Counted from the stretch's first letter, positions 39,358 to 47,693 are shown. The stretch is 64,000 bases of DNA from an uncultured Pelagibacteraceae bacterium (GCA_902555275.1 CACDRY010000002.1:118388-182387), one strand, 5' to 3'. The notes: generated from the sequence alone by a model not told the origin. A program made the numbers and translations.

Positions 39358-40062
39358 ATGACTTTAAATCTCAAAAATCAAAATGACATATTAAACCTTG
39401 AAAATCTTAACTCAAATGAAATTGAATATATATTTAACGATAAGCCAATTAACAGACTTAAAACTAAACCACAGCTAGAAGATAAAAAAAAACTTCTTTT
39501 AGAATTAAAGAATGAAATCGAAAATATAGATAATTGTGAGCTGAAGAATAATGCTACGCAACTAGTATTTGCTGATGGGAACTGCGAAAGTAAAATTATG
39601 ATAATCGGTGAAGGTCCAGGCCAAAAAGAAGATGAGCAAGGGAAGCCATTTGTGGGAGACGCTGGGGTATTATTGAATAAAATGTTAGAGGCTATTCAAA
39701 TAAAAAGAAATAATATTTATATTACTAATGTAGTTAACTATCGACCACCAAATAACAGAAAGCCTGAACCTTCAGAAATTAATAGATATTCGAATTTTCT
39801 TCGAAAACATATTTCAATTATTGATCCTAAAATTTTAATTCTGATGGGTAGTACAGCCATGGAATCACTTTTTGGATCTAAGATAAAAATTTCAAAAGAA
39901 AGAGGTATTTGGAAAGATTTAATCATTCATAATAAAACATACTTGACAATGATCACATTTCACCCAGCATATTTATTAAGGCAAGCTGAACAAAAAAAAT
40001 ATTCTTGGGCTGATTTAAAACAAATCAGGAAGAAAATTGATGAATTAAGAATATCAGCCTAA
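39358..40062 (+). CDS. Uracil-DNA glycosylase, family 4-like
   Basis: This 234-residue enzyme should excise uracil from DNA. Core motifs are IIGEGPGQKEDEQGKPFVGDAG (motif I), ITNVVNYRPPNNRKPEPSEI, and the late TFHPAYLLRQ. The N-terminal region DNCELKNNATQLVFADGNCES resembles the alphaproteobacterial SPO1-type family. The cysteines that in classical family-4 enzymes bind a 4Fe-4S cluster are mostly absent (NYRPP, NRYSNFL). I choose ATG 39358 because the 31-residue extension in the track overlaps the divergent TPR gene and is not conserved-looking. Confidence 0.87.
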   Translation: MTLNLKNQNDILNLENLNSNEIEYIFNDKPINRLKTKPQLEDKKKLLLELKNEIENIDNCELKNNATQLVFADGNCESKIMIIGEGPGQKEDEQGKPFVGDAGVLLNKMLEAIQIKRNNIYITNVVNYRPPNNRKPEPSEINRYSNFLRKHISIIDPKILILMGSTAMESLFGSKIKISKERGIWKDLIIHNKTYLTMITFHPAYLLRQAEQKKYSWADLKQIRKKIDELRISA

Positions 40063-40069
40063 TTTTACG

Positions 40070-40204
40070 ATGATAGAAATACATAAAAAATATATAAATT
40101 GGTGGAGAGAAAAACTTAATCTTTCAAATTATGAATTATTATGGATTACTTTTATTAAAGGTTTGATAATTGGAGTACTTTTATATCATTTTTTTATTAC
40201 TTAA
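40070..40204 (+). CDS. Small single-helix membrane protein (44 aa)
   Basis: Not in the ORF track because of its length. ATG at 40070 opens a 44-residue frame with an amphipathic, Trp-containing start (YINWWREKLNLSN) followed by one transmembrane helix (LLWITFIKGLIIGVLLYHFF). It begins 8 nt after the glycosylase stop and its stop overlaps the rnhB start by one base (TAATG), the same junction used by genuine gene pairs in this window. That spacing and the sensible membrane-protein architecture support it as a real gene. Function unknown. Confidence 0.6.
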   Translation: MIEIHKKYINWWREKLNLSNYELLWITFIKGLIIGVLLYHFFIT

Positions 40205-40782
40205 TGAGAAAAATTATAGCTGGAGTTGATGAAGTTGGTAGAGGAAGTTTAATTGGTCCAGTGTATGCTGCAGCTGTAATTCTTAAAAAAAATATTAGAA
40301 AGAATGAGATCAAAGATTCAAAGAAGTTAACTAAGATTGAGAGAGAAAAATTAGCAAAATTTATAAAAAAAAATTCTACTTGGGCAATAGGATCTGCCTC
40401 AGTTAAGGAAATAGAAAAACTAAATATTTTAAGTGCTAGTCTATTAGCCATGAAGAGAGCTATAAAAAAACTAAAAGTTAAACCTAATTTAGTACTTATT
40501 GACGGGAATAAATCACCAGAATTAAGTAATTATCTTATTAAAACAATAATTAAAGGAGACCAAAAAATTAAAGAAATATCAGCAGCATCAATAATTGCAA
40601 AAGTTTCAAGGGATAAACTGATGCTCAAAATGTCAGAAAGTTTTAAAAAATATAAATGGGATTTAAATGCTGGTTATGGAACTAGAGATCACATTGATGC
40701 TATTAGAAAATATGGAGTAACTAGATTTCATCGAAAAACATTCAATCCTATACACAACATATTGAGTCACAGAAAAAAATAG
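40204..40782 (+). CDS. rnhB: Ribonuclease HII
   Basis: RNase HII removes ribonucleotides misincorporated into DNA. The 192-residue enzyme has the N-terminal AGVDEVGRGSLIGPVYAAAV with the DE metal ligands, KDSKKLTKIEREKL, LIDGNKSPEL, and SAASIIAKVSRDK with a later catalytic Asp region. rnhB immediately upstream of ccrM is a typical alphaproteobacterial arrangement. The start overlaps the stop of the small membrane protein. Confidence 0.97.
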   Translation: MRKIIAGVDEVGRGSLIGPVYAAAVILKKNIRKNEIKDSKKLTKIEREKLAKFIKKNSTWAIGSASVKEIEKLNILSASLLAMKRAIKKLKVKPNLVLIDGNKSPELSNYLIKTIIKGDQKIKEISAASIIAKVSRDKLMLKMSESFKKYKWDLNAGYGTRDHIDAIRKYGVTRFHRKTFNPIHNILSHRKK

Positions 40783-40851
40783 TAACAAGTAGACTCAAAA
40801 TAATTCAATCTCAGGTTGACGGAGACTCTACTCTGGAGTCTAATTAATAAT
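40764..40851 (+). promoter_or_regulatory. ccrM promoter with clustered GANTC sites and inverted repeat
   Basis: TTGACG (40816-40821), a 17-nt spacer and TCTAAT (40839-40844) make the best sigma-70 promoter in the window, with a predicted start near 40851, 7 nt before the ccrM ATG. Four GANTC sites, the target of CcrM itself, lie at 40764-40768, 40792-40796, 40824-40828 and 40836-40840. The last two sit in the spacer and against the -10, and form a perfect inverted repeat AGACTC-N7-GAGTCT. Methylation-dependent autoregulation is the natural reading, but is inferred. Confidence 0.6.
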
Positions 40852-40857
40852 TAAAAA

Positions 40858-41931
40858 ATGAGTAATGAAACTTTAAAAAACAAAATTATTAATGGAGATA
40901 GTTTAGAGGAATTAAAAAAAATTCCTGATGAAACTTTTGATCTTATTTTTGCTGATCCCCCTTACAACCTTCAATTAAAAAAAGAATTAAGTAGACCGGA
41001 TACATCTAAAGTAGATGCTGTGGACGATAAATGGGATCAATTTGAAAGTTTTAAAAGTTATGATGAATTTACTTTTGATTGGTTAAAAGAATGTAAGAGA
41101 ATTTTAAAAAAGAATGGATCAATTTGGGTAATAGGTAGTTATCACAATATTTTTAGAGTGGGTGCTACAATCCAAGATTTAGGTTTTTGGATACTAAACG
41201 ATGTAATTTGGAATAAAAATAATCCAATGCCAAATTTTAGGGGAACAAGGTTTACTAATGCACATGAAACACTTATTTGGGCATCAAAAAGTGAGGGGTC
41301 GAAATACACTTTCAATTATCAATCATTAAAATGCTTGAATGATGACCTCCAAATGAGATCTACATGGAACCTTCCAATCTGTAATGGCAAAGAAAGATTA
41401 AAAAACAATGGAAAAAAAGTCCATTCTACTCAAAAACCAGAAGCGTTACTCCATAGAATAATATTAGCCTCATCAAATAAAAATGATTTTATTTTAGATC
41501 CATTTTTAGGATCAGGTACCACAGCTGTTGTTTCTAAAAAATTAGGTAGAAAATATTTTGGAATTGAAAAGGAAAAAAATTATTTTGATGCTACAAGAAA
41601 AAGATTAAACAATACAGATATTATAAAAGATGAATATCTAGATACGCTTCAAAATAATAGATCAAAACCAAGAATTCCTTTTGGATCATTAGTTGAAATG
41701 GGCTTAATTAAACCTGGAACAGAAATTTATGATCAGAAGAAAAAAGTAAATGCTAAAATTATGGTGGATGGAAGTATCAAGTATCAACAATCTGAGGGTT
41801 CAATCCATAAAGTTGCAGCAAAAATTATTGGTGCAGAAAGTTGTAACGGATGGACATTTTGGCATTATAAATCTGGAAATTCTTTAAAGCCAATTGATGA
41901 TTTGAGACAAAGATTAAGGCCTGCAAATTAA
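40858..41931 (+). CDS. ccrM: Cell-cycle-type adenine DNA methyltransferase CcrM (GANTC)
   Basis: The 357-residue beta-class N6-adenine methyltransferase begins with a target-recognition-flanking NKIINGDSLEELKKIP, has the catalytic DPPY (FADPPYNLQL) and the SAM-binding FLGSGTT in ILDPFLGSGTTAVVSKKLGR. A C-terminal RAMA-type extension (PFGSLVEMGLIKPGTEIYD to GNSLKPIDDLRQRLRP) is characteristic of CcrM rather than HinfI-like enzymes. No restriction partner is adjacent, supporting a regulatory, solitary methylase. Downstream the stop shares TTAA with a convergent flavoprotein gene. Confidence 0.95.
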   Translation: MSNETLKNKIINGDSLEELKKIPDETFDLIFADPPYNLQLKKELSRPDTSKVDAVDDKWDQFESFKSYDEFTFDWLKECKRILKKNGSIWVIGSYHNIFRVGATIQDLGFWILNDVIWNKNNPMPNFRGTRFTNAHETLIWASKSEGSKYTFNYQSLKCLNDDLQMRSTWNLPICNGKERLKNNGKKVHSTQKPEALLHRIILASSNKNDFILDPFLGSGTTAVVSKKLGRKYFGIEKEKNYFDATRKRLNNTDIIKDEYLDTLQNNRSKPRIPFGSLVEMGLIKPGTEIYDQKKKVNAKIMVDGSIKYQQSEGSIHKVAAKIIGAESCNGWTFWHYKSGNSLKPIDDLRQRLRPAN

Positions 41932-43058
41932 GCTCTGTAAATTTTACCCAAATAATTTTCAAGAAATTTTTTATTTTTTGAGAGATATTTCAAAATTTCA
42001 TTTCTAATAAAAATATTGATGGGATTTGATAAGTGAAATGTAAAATGGTTCAATTTTGATTTATTATTTATAGAAGAAATACTACGGATCCTCTCTTGAT
42101 AGAATTCATTTGTACCACTAAAAATACTTTTAAATATATCGTTTGCAGTTTCAATACTTTGGGAAGCTCCTTGAGCAAATGATGGAGGGAATGTAAATAA
42201 AGCATCACCTGACAAAAATATATTTTTTTTATTTAGACTTGGAAATTCGGTGCTAACGTGAACAGGAAATGATTTCAATTCACTTAAATTTTTTGAGCTT
42301 ATTTGCGATGTTTTTTGTAAACCTGATACTAACGATGCTAAAAATTCTTCAGATTTGAATAAATCATAATTTTGCAATTCATCTGAGGATAATTTTTTTT
42401 TTATAATAGCTACAAAATTGTATTCATTATTTTGATTTACTGGGTAGATAACATAGTGACTATTTGATCCCATATATATTGAAATATCACTACCATAATC
42501 ACCATTTAATTTACCTCGCAGTGCAACATTAAGATTATATTTTGGATATATGTTTTCATTAAAAATTAGTGACTTCGTTTTTGAAAAAATACCGTCCGAA
42601 ATAATTAAGTAATCGAATTCTTCATTTTTATTATCTCCAAAAGAAATTCTGATGCCATTAGAATTATCTACTTTTGTTATATTTGAATTAAATTTTATTT
42701 TTTCTTGTGGGATGTTTTGAAATAAGAATTTTAATAATGTTGATCTTTTTAAGGTAGTGTATCGATTTAATGAATCATTAAATTGTGTAAGGTCTATATC
42801 GCAAATTTTTTTGGAATTATTTGCTTGTATGAAATTCACTTTTGACGGAAAGCTAACTTCAGATGCAGGTAGATTTTTAAATCCTATACTATTTAATAAT
42901 TTTATACTATTTACTGATAATTGAATTCCATAACCTTCAAGGAAATTATAATTATCTTTTTTTTCAAATATCTTATATTCAAAATCTTTTTCATTATTTA
43001 AAAGATTTGCAAAATATAAGCCTGATATCCCTCCACCAATAATCGCAATTTTTTTCAT
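41928..43058 (-). CDS. FAD-dependent monooxygenase (UbiH/PHBH-like)
   Basis: A 376-residue flavoprotein hydroxylase. The Rossmann motif IAIIGGGISGLYFANLL is at the N-terminus, followed by LEGYGIQLSVNSIKLL, the DG motif DYLIISDGIFSKT and the second FAD motif FLSGDALFTFPPSFAQGASQSIE. The family includes ubiquinone-pathway hydroxylases and aromatic-ring hydroxylases; which applies here cannot be decided by eye. It follows mutY by 4 nt on the same strand. Confidence 0.82.
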   Translation of the reverse strand: MKKIAIIGGGISGLYFANLLNNEKDFEYKIFEKKDNYNFLEGYGIQLSVNSIKLLNSIGFKNLPASEVSFPSKVNFIQANNSKKICDIDLTQFNDSLNRYTTLKRSTLLKFLFQNIPQEKIKFNSNITKVDNSNGIRISFGDNKNEEFDYLIISDGIFSKTKSLIFNENIYPKYNLNVALRGKLNGDYGSDISIYMGSNSHYVIYPVNQNNEYNFVAIIKKKLSSDELQNYDLFKSEEFLASLVSGLQKTSQISSKNLSELKSFPVHVSTEFPSLNKKNIFLSGDALFTFPPSFAQGASQSIETANDIFKSIFSGTNEFYQERIRSISSINNKSKLNHFTFHLSNPINIFIRNEILKYLSKNKKFLENYLGKIYRA

Positions 43059-43062
43059 TAAT

Positions 43063-44049
43063 TTATTTGATAGTATTAAGTATTTTCTTTGTAAACGAAG
43101 GTAAAGTCCAATTGCTTAAATCTTTAACATTAATAAAAAATCCATCCCTCTTTTCTGGTAAATTATTTTTCATATTAATTGCAATTTTCATATTCATATT
43201 TGACATTTTTATATTGATCCTTTTTCCTAAATGATTTTTAAATTTTGTCTTAGGTATCTCATTCATGGGGAATATAGGCATATCTTTTAAAAAGTTAAAT
43301 TTTCTGTTTTTTAAAAGATAGTAATTATTCTGCTTATTTTGAAAAATATTTGCTTCAAAAAACTTTTGTTTATTAAATTTATTTATTTTAATTATTTCAA
43401 AGTCATTTTTTTTAAAGGATTTGCAATTTGTTGAGATAGGACATTGATAACAAAGTGGGTTGGATGGTTTACAGATTAATGCACCTATTTCCATTATAGC
43501 TTGAGCATAATCACTAGCTCTCATTGTTCCTCCAAAAAAAATTTTTTTTTGATGTAAATTTTCTTTAGAAATTTCTTTTTCTTTTTTTAAATAAAATACT
43601 CTTTTTAAAATTCTTTCAACATTTCCATCTAAAGGAATTATTTTTTTATTGAATGCAATTGCCATAATTGCATTAGATGTATAATCCCCTATTCCAGGTA
43701 GTGATTTTAAATCGTCCTCATTTTTTGGAAGCTGGCCCTTAAATTCATTTATAATTTGTTTTGCTGATTTTTTAAGATTTCTGGCTCTTGAATAATACCC
43801 TAATCCTTCCCAACATTTCATCAATTTAGCATCTCTAACTCTTGATAAACTTTTTAAATCTGGGATTTTAGAAATAAAATTTTCAAAATATGGTATTACA
43901 GTCTTCACTTGTGTTTGCTGCAACATAAATTCACTGACTAGCGTAAAATATTCTTTTTGAGTTCTAGAGACTTTTTTTCGCCAAGGAAGGTCTCTTTTAT
44001 TATTATCGTACCAATTCAAAATTTTATTTGGTATGTTTTGACTTGTCAT
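43063..44049 (-). CDS. mutY: A/G-specific adenine glycosylase MutY
   Basis: MutY removes adenine mispaired with 8-oxoguanine. Starting at ATG 44049 the protein has 328 residues: the N-terminal LNWYDNNKRDLPWR, FMLQQTQVKTVIPYF, the HhH region LKSLPGIGDYTSNAIMAIAF with the catalytic Asp in PLDGNVERIL, and the 4Fe-4S loop with C-X6-C-X2-C-X5-C (CKPSNPLCYQCPISTNC). A reduced C-terminal NUDIX-like domain follows. The track start 15 codons upstream would run into the divergent DUF721 gene; the preferred start abuts that gene's ATG exactly. Confidence 0.95.
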   Translation of the reverse strand: MTSQNIPNKILNWYDNNKRDLPWRKKVSRTQKEYFTLVSEFMLQQTQVKTVIPYFENFISKIPDLKSLSRVRDAKLMKCWEGLGYYSRARNLKKSAKQIINEFKGQLPKNEDDLKSLPGIGDYTSNAIMAIAFNKKIIPLDGNVERILKRVFYLKKEKEISKENLHQKKIFFGGTMRASDYAQAIMEIGALICKPSNPLCYQCPISTNCKSFKKNDFEIIKINKFNKQKFFEANIFQNKQNNYYLLKNRKFNFLKDMPIFPMNEIPKTKFKNHLGKRINIKMSNMNMKIAINMKNNLPEKRDGFFINVKDLSNWTLPSFTKKILNTIK

Positions 44050-44529
44050 ATGAATTTTAAATATAATACTAAGCAGAGAACTAAATCTGTTCAAGGACTA
44101 AGATCTTTTAAAGATACTTTGCCCCAAGAAGCCAAAAGGATATTGAATAAAAAAGGTCAAATTTATTCAAATACTTTGGATAATTGGAAATTTCTTGTTG
44201 GCAAAGAATTATTTAATGTATCCTACCCAAGATCATATAAAAATTCTAAATTAAATGGGAGCTGTTTAAATATAATGGTAAAAAGAGGAAATGAAGTAGA
44301 TTTAGAATACTCTAAGAAAGAAATAATAAAAAAAATTAATATATTTTTTGGTTATAATGTACTCGATGATATTAAGTTAAAAACTTTTGAGGGAGAGTTT
44401 GAAAAAATTAAAGAAAACAAAATAAATAATGCGACAAAAAGCAAAAATATTAAGCAGATAACCAATATTAAGAATGATAAAATCAAAAAATCTTTGTTAG
44501 AATTAAATAAAATATTTAAATCAAGATGA
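44050..44529 (+). CDS. DUF721 family protein (DciA-like)
   Basis: A 159-residue basic protein with the DUF721 core LRSFKDTLPQEAKRILNKKG followed by TLDNWKFLVGKELFNVSYP. DUF721 is related to DciA, a helicase-loading factor in bacteria lacking DnaC, so a replication role is possible. The C-terminal part is Lys/Asn-rich and poorly structured. I start at ATG 44050, because the 31-residue extension in the track reads antisense through mutY. Position beside mutY, dsbA and smc is the usual alphaproteobacterial context. Confidence 0.82.
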   Translation: MNFKYNTKQRTKSVQGLRSFKDTLPQEAKRILNKKGQIYSNTLDNWKFLVGKELFNVSYPRSYKNSKLNGSCLNIMVKRGNEVDLEYSKKEIIKKINIFFGYNVLDDIKLKTFEGEFEKIKENKINNATKSKNIKQITNIKNDKIKKSLLELNKIFKSR

Positions 44530-45107
44530 AAAAAATACTAATACAGACAATTATAATTTCATTATTTTTTCTAATACATAATGCTAAAGCAAATATTAAA
44601 TCGATTACTGAAGGCAATGTCGATGCAAAAGTAAAACTTATAGTTTTTGAATCTTTAACATGTAGTCATTGTGCAGATTTCCATAAAAATGTTTACCCGA
44701 GCTTAAAAACTGATTTTATAGATAAAGGTTTAATTTTAATCGAATTTAGAAATTTTCCATTAGATATGGCTGCATTTAATGCATCAAAAATAGCTCATTG
44801 TAAGAACGATGGAAATTCAGAAATACTTCATCATTTATATAAAAATCAAAGTAGCTGGGTAAGAGGAAGCACTATTGAAGATCTCAACAAAAATCTAAAG
44901 AAGGTAATTCAAGAATCAAATTTTAAATTAGATTTTAATAAATGTATAGCAGACTCAAAAATTGAAGATTTTATTTTAGAAGACCGAATCAACGGAGCTA
45001 AAAACTACAAAATAGAGGCAACACCAACACTTATAATCAATGGTGAAAAGTTCGAAAATACATCCAACTATAAAAAATTAAAAAAATATATAGAAAAACT
45101 GATATAA
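44526..45107 (+). CDS. DsbA-family thiol-disulfide protein
   Basis: This 193-residue exported protein has a signal peptide (KKILIQTIIISLFFLIHNAKA), then a thioredoxin-fold domain with the redox pair CSHC in FESLTCSHCADFHKNVYPSL and the cis-proline segment EATPTLIINGE. Such DsbA/DsbG-like proteins in alphaproteobacteria (between DUF721 and smc) help form or isomerise periplasmic disulfides. It starts as ATGA overlapping the DUF721 stop. No DsbB is adjacent. Confidence 0.9.
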   Translation: MKKILIQTIIISLFFLIHNAKANIKSITEGNVDAKVKLIVFESLTCSHCADFHKNVYPSLKTDFIDKGLILIEFRNFPLDMAAFNASKIAHCKNDGNSEILHHLYKNQSSWVRGSTIEDLNKNLKKVIQESNFKLDFNKCIADSKIEDFILEDRINGAKNYKIEATPTLIINGEKFENTSNYKKLKKYIEKLI

Positions 45108-45115
45108 GTCATTGA

Positions 45116-47689
45116 ATGGAGTTTAAAAAAATCCAATTAAATGGCTTTAAGTCTTTTGCAGAGAAAACTAACTTTTTAATTGAAAAAGGCCTTACAGGAA
45201 TTGTTGGGCCTAACGGTTGTGGCAAGTCAAACATAGTTGAATCTCTTAGATGGTGCATGGGAGAAACTTCAGCGAAAAGTATGAGGGGTTCTGGAATGGA
45301 GGATGTAATATTTTCAGGTACATCAAATAAACCATCAAAAAATATTGCTGAAGTAGTTTTAAGTTTAAACAATGATAACAAAGATGGACCACACCAATAC
45401 AATGATCTAGAAGAAATAGAAATTCGTAGAAAGATTGAGAAAGATAAAGGATCAAAGTTTTACATAAACAACAAAGAAGTTAGAGCTAAAGATGCGCAAA
45501 TGTTTTTTGCAGATTTGTCAACAGGGGCTCATTCACCATCATTGATCAGTCAAGGCAGGATCGGGGCATTAGTTACAGCAAAACCATCTGATAGAAGAGC
45601 TATACTTGAAGAAGCTGCTGGAATAGCTGGTCTGCATGTTAGAAGGCATGAAGCAGAAATTAGATTAGGAGCAGCAGAAAATAATTTAAAGAGAGCTGAC
45701 GAACTTAGAAGACAACAAGAAAAACAATTAGCAAATTTAGAAAAACAAGCTGAGGAAGCTGCAAAGTATAAATTAATTTCCGAAGAAATAAAAAAAGTTG
45801 AAGCTGGGCTTTATTATTTAAGACTTCTAGAAATTGATAAAGAAATCACCTTAGAAAATGAAGTAAATGATGAGGCAGATGAAAAAGTAAAAGAATTTAA
45901 TAAACAAATTGAAGAATTAGAAACTAAAATTAAAAATGAACTTGAAAGAGTTGAGCCAATAAGACAAAAAAATATTGAAAATTTATCTAAGATTCAAAGG
46001 TTAAACCTTGAACTGAAAGCTTTAGATGAGGAAAGTACTAGAATAAATGAGGAAATAGATACAATTAAAAGTTCTATAAAAGTTATAGATGAAGATATAG
46101 ATAGAGAAAAAAGCATAGTAATTGACGCAAATTCTAACGAAAAAAGATTAAAAGAGGAGAGAAATAACTTAATTGATACAGACTCAAAATATTATGAAAC
46201 AGAAAAACTTTCCAATCAAGATCTAGAAAACTCTAAATCAAAATTAAAAAGTGAACAAGATAGAATGGATGAATTATTAGAGAGTTTTAGCGCTGAATCT
46301 TTACAAAAAAATAATGAAATTGTTAACAACATAAAAAGTAAAATCGAAGAAGTTAAAAAACTAATTTCAGAAAATAGAAACCATCAGACAATAAAAATTT
46401 TAGATGAATGTATAATTGACTTGTCATATTTAATTATGAAAGTTAAAGAAGTTGAGAATGATGATGTGATTTCAACTCTAACATCAAAAAGTGATCAAAT
46501 AAAAAAATTACAGGACGATTATGCTGAAACTTACAGTAAAAATCAAAACATAAAAAATGAGTCTGTCAAAAGAAAAGAGAGAATAAGTATAATTGATCAA
46601 GAATTTGAGAGCTGGCAAAATCTTTTAACTAATTCTGAAAAGATGGTTAATGAGCTCAACACAAGAAAAAATAACCTTGTAGAAAAATTGAATGCTCTGG
46701 AAAAACAACCTCAGTCTCAAGCAGAAAAAAAAGGGAAAATTTCTGAAAACTTAAGGATTTCAGAAAATGAAAAAAATGAGAATGAAATTTTAGTTGAAAA
46801 AATTGATAATAATATTACAGAAATTAGAAGCCAATTAAACAACACAAAAGAAAATTCAATTGAAATTAGAGAAAAGAAAGCAAGTTCTGGAGCAACGATT
46901 GAAGGTTTAAATAAAAGAAGAAATGACCTTTTAGAAAGAGTTATGACAGAGTTAAATGTTAAAGAAGATAATATGCTTAATTATTCAAATCTTGAAAAAC
47001 ATGCTGAATTTCCTGACTTAGTTACTCAAGAAGAGTTGCTAGATGAAAAAAAGAGGGAAAGAGAAAAGCTTGGATCAGTTAACTTAAGAGCAGATGATGA
47101 AACTGAAAAATATAAAACTGACATAAAAAAAATGGAACAAGATAGACAAGATCTTGTTACAGCAATATTAAAATTAAAGGAGAGCATAACTGAACTTAAT
47201 CAAAAAGGTCGAGAAAGATTATTGGACGCTTTTGAGAGAGTGAGTAGAAAATTTAATGAGGTTTACACAAAATTATTTAATGGAGGTAGCGCTAAATTAG
47301 AACTAGTAGACTCTGATGATCCACTAGATGCTGGTTTAGAGATGCTAGTAAGTCCTCCAGGAAAAAGACTTCAGTCGATTACTCTGCTTTCAGGTGGTGA
47401 GCAGGCTTTGACAGCATTATCACTTATATTTGCAGTATTTCTTACTAACCCATCCCCTATTTGTGTTTTAGATGAAGTAGACGCTCCACTAGATGATGCC
47501 AATGTAACAAGATTTTGCAATCTATTAAATGAACTGACAAAGATTACTTCTACAAGATTTATAATAGTGACCCACCATGCGTTAACTATGTCAAAAATGG
47601 ATAGATTATACGGGGTTACAATGCCAGAGAAAGGAATAAGTCAACTAGTTGCTGTTGATCTTCAAAAAGCTGAGAGCATGGTAGCTTAG
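45116..47689 (+). CDS. smc: Chromosome segregation protein SMC, short form without visible hinge
   Basis: SMC ATPases organise and condense the chromosome. The N-terminal head (KIQLNGFKSFAEKT, Walker A GPNGCGKSN at about 31-39, QGRIGALVTAKPSDRRAILEEAAGI) and C-terminal head (signature LLSGGEQALTALSL, Walker B ICVLDEVDAPLDDANV) are complete. The protein is only 857 residues, against about 1150-1190 for most bacterial SMCs. The 500-odd residues between the heads look like charged coiled coil throughout, and no glycine-rich globular hinge can be seen in the middle. How it dimerises is therefore unclear. It follows the dsbA-like gene by 8 nt. Confidence 0.95.
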   Translation: MEFKKIQLNGFKSFAEKTNFLIEKGLTGIVGPNGCGKSNIVESLRWCMGETSAKSMRGSGMEDVIFSGTSNKPSKNIAEVVLSLNNDNKDGPHQYNDLEEIEIRRKIEKDKGSKFYINNKEVRAKDAQMFFADLSTGAHSPSLISQGRIGALVTAKPSDRRAILEEAAGIAGLHVRRHEAEIRLGAAENNLKRADELRRQQEKQLANLEKQAEEAAKYKLISEEIKKVEAGLYYLRLLEIDKEITLENEVNDEADEKVKEFNKQIEELETKIKNELERVEPIRQKNIENLSKIQRLNLELKALDEESTRINEEIDTIKSSIKVIDEDIDREKSIVIDANSNEKRLKEERNNLIDTDSKYYETEKLSNQDLENSKSKLKSEQDRMDELLESFSAESLQKNNEIVNNIKSKIEEVKKLISENRNHQTIKILDECIIDLSYLIMKVKEVENDDVISTLTSKSDQIKKLQDDYAETYSKNQNIKNESVKRKERISIIDQEFESWQNLLTNSEKMVNELNTRKNNLVEKLNALEKQPQSQAEKKGKISENLRISENEKNENEILVEKIDNNITEIRSQLNNTKENSIEIREKKASSGATIEGLNKRRNDLLERVMTELNVKEDNMLNYSNLEKHAEFPDLVTQEELLDEKKREREKLGSVNLRADDETEKYKTDIKKMEQDRQDLVTAILKLKESITELNQKGRERLLDAFERVSRKFNEVYTKLFNGGSAKLELVDSDDPLDAGLEMLVSPPGKRLQSITLLSGGEQALTALSLIFAVFLTNPSPICVLDEVDAPLDDANVTRFCNLLNELTKITSTRFIIVTHHALTMSKMDRLYGVTMPEKGISQLVAVDLQKAESMVA

Positions 47690-47693
47690 GCTA

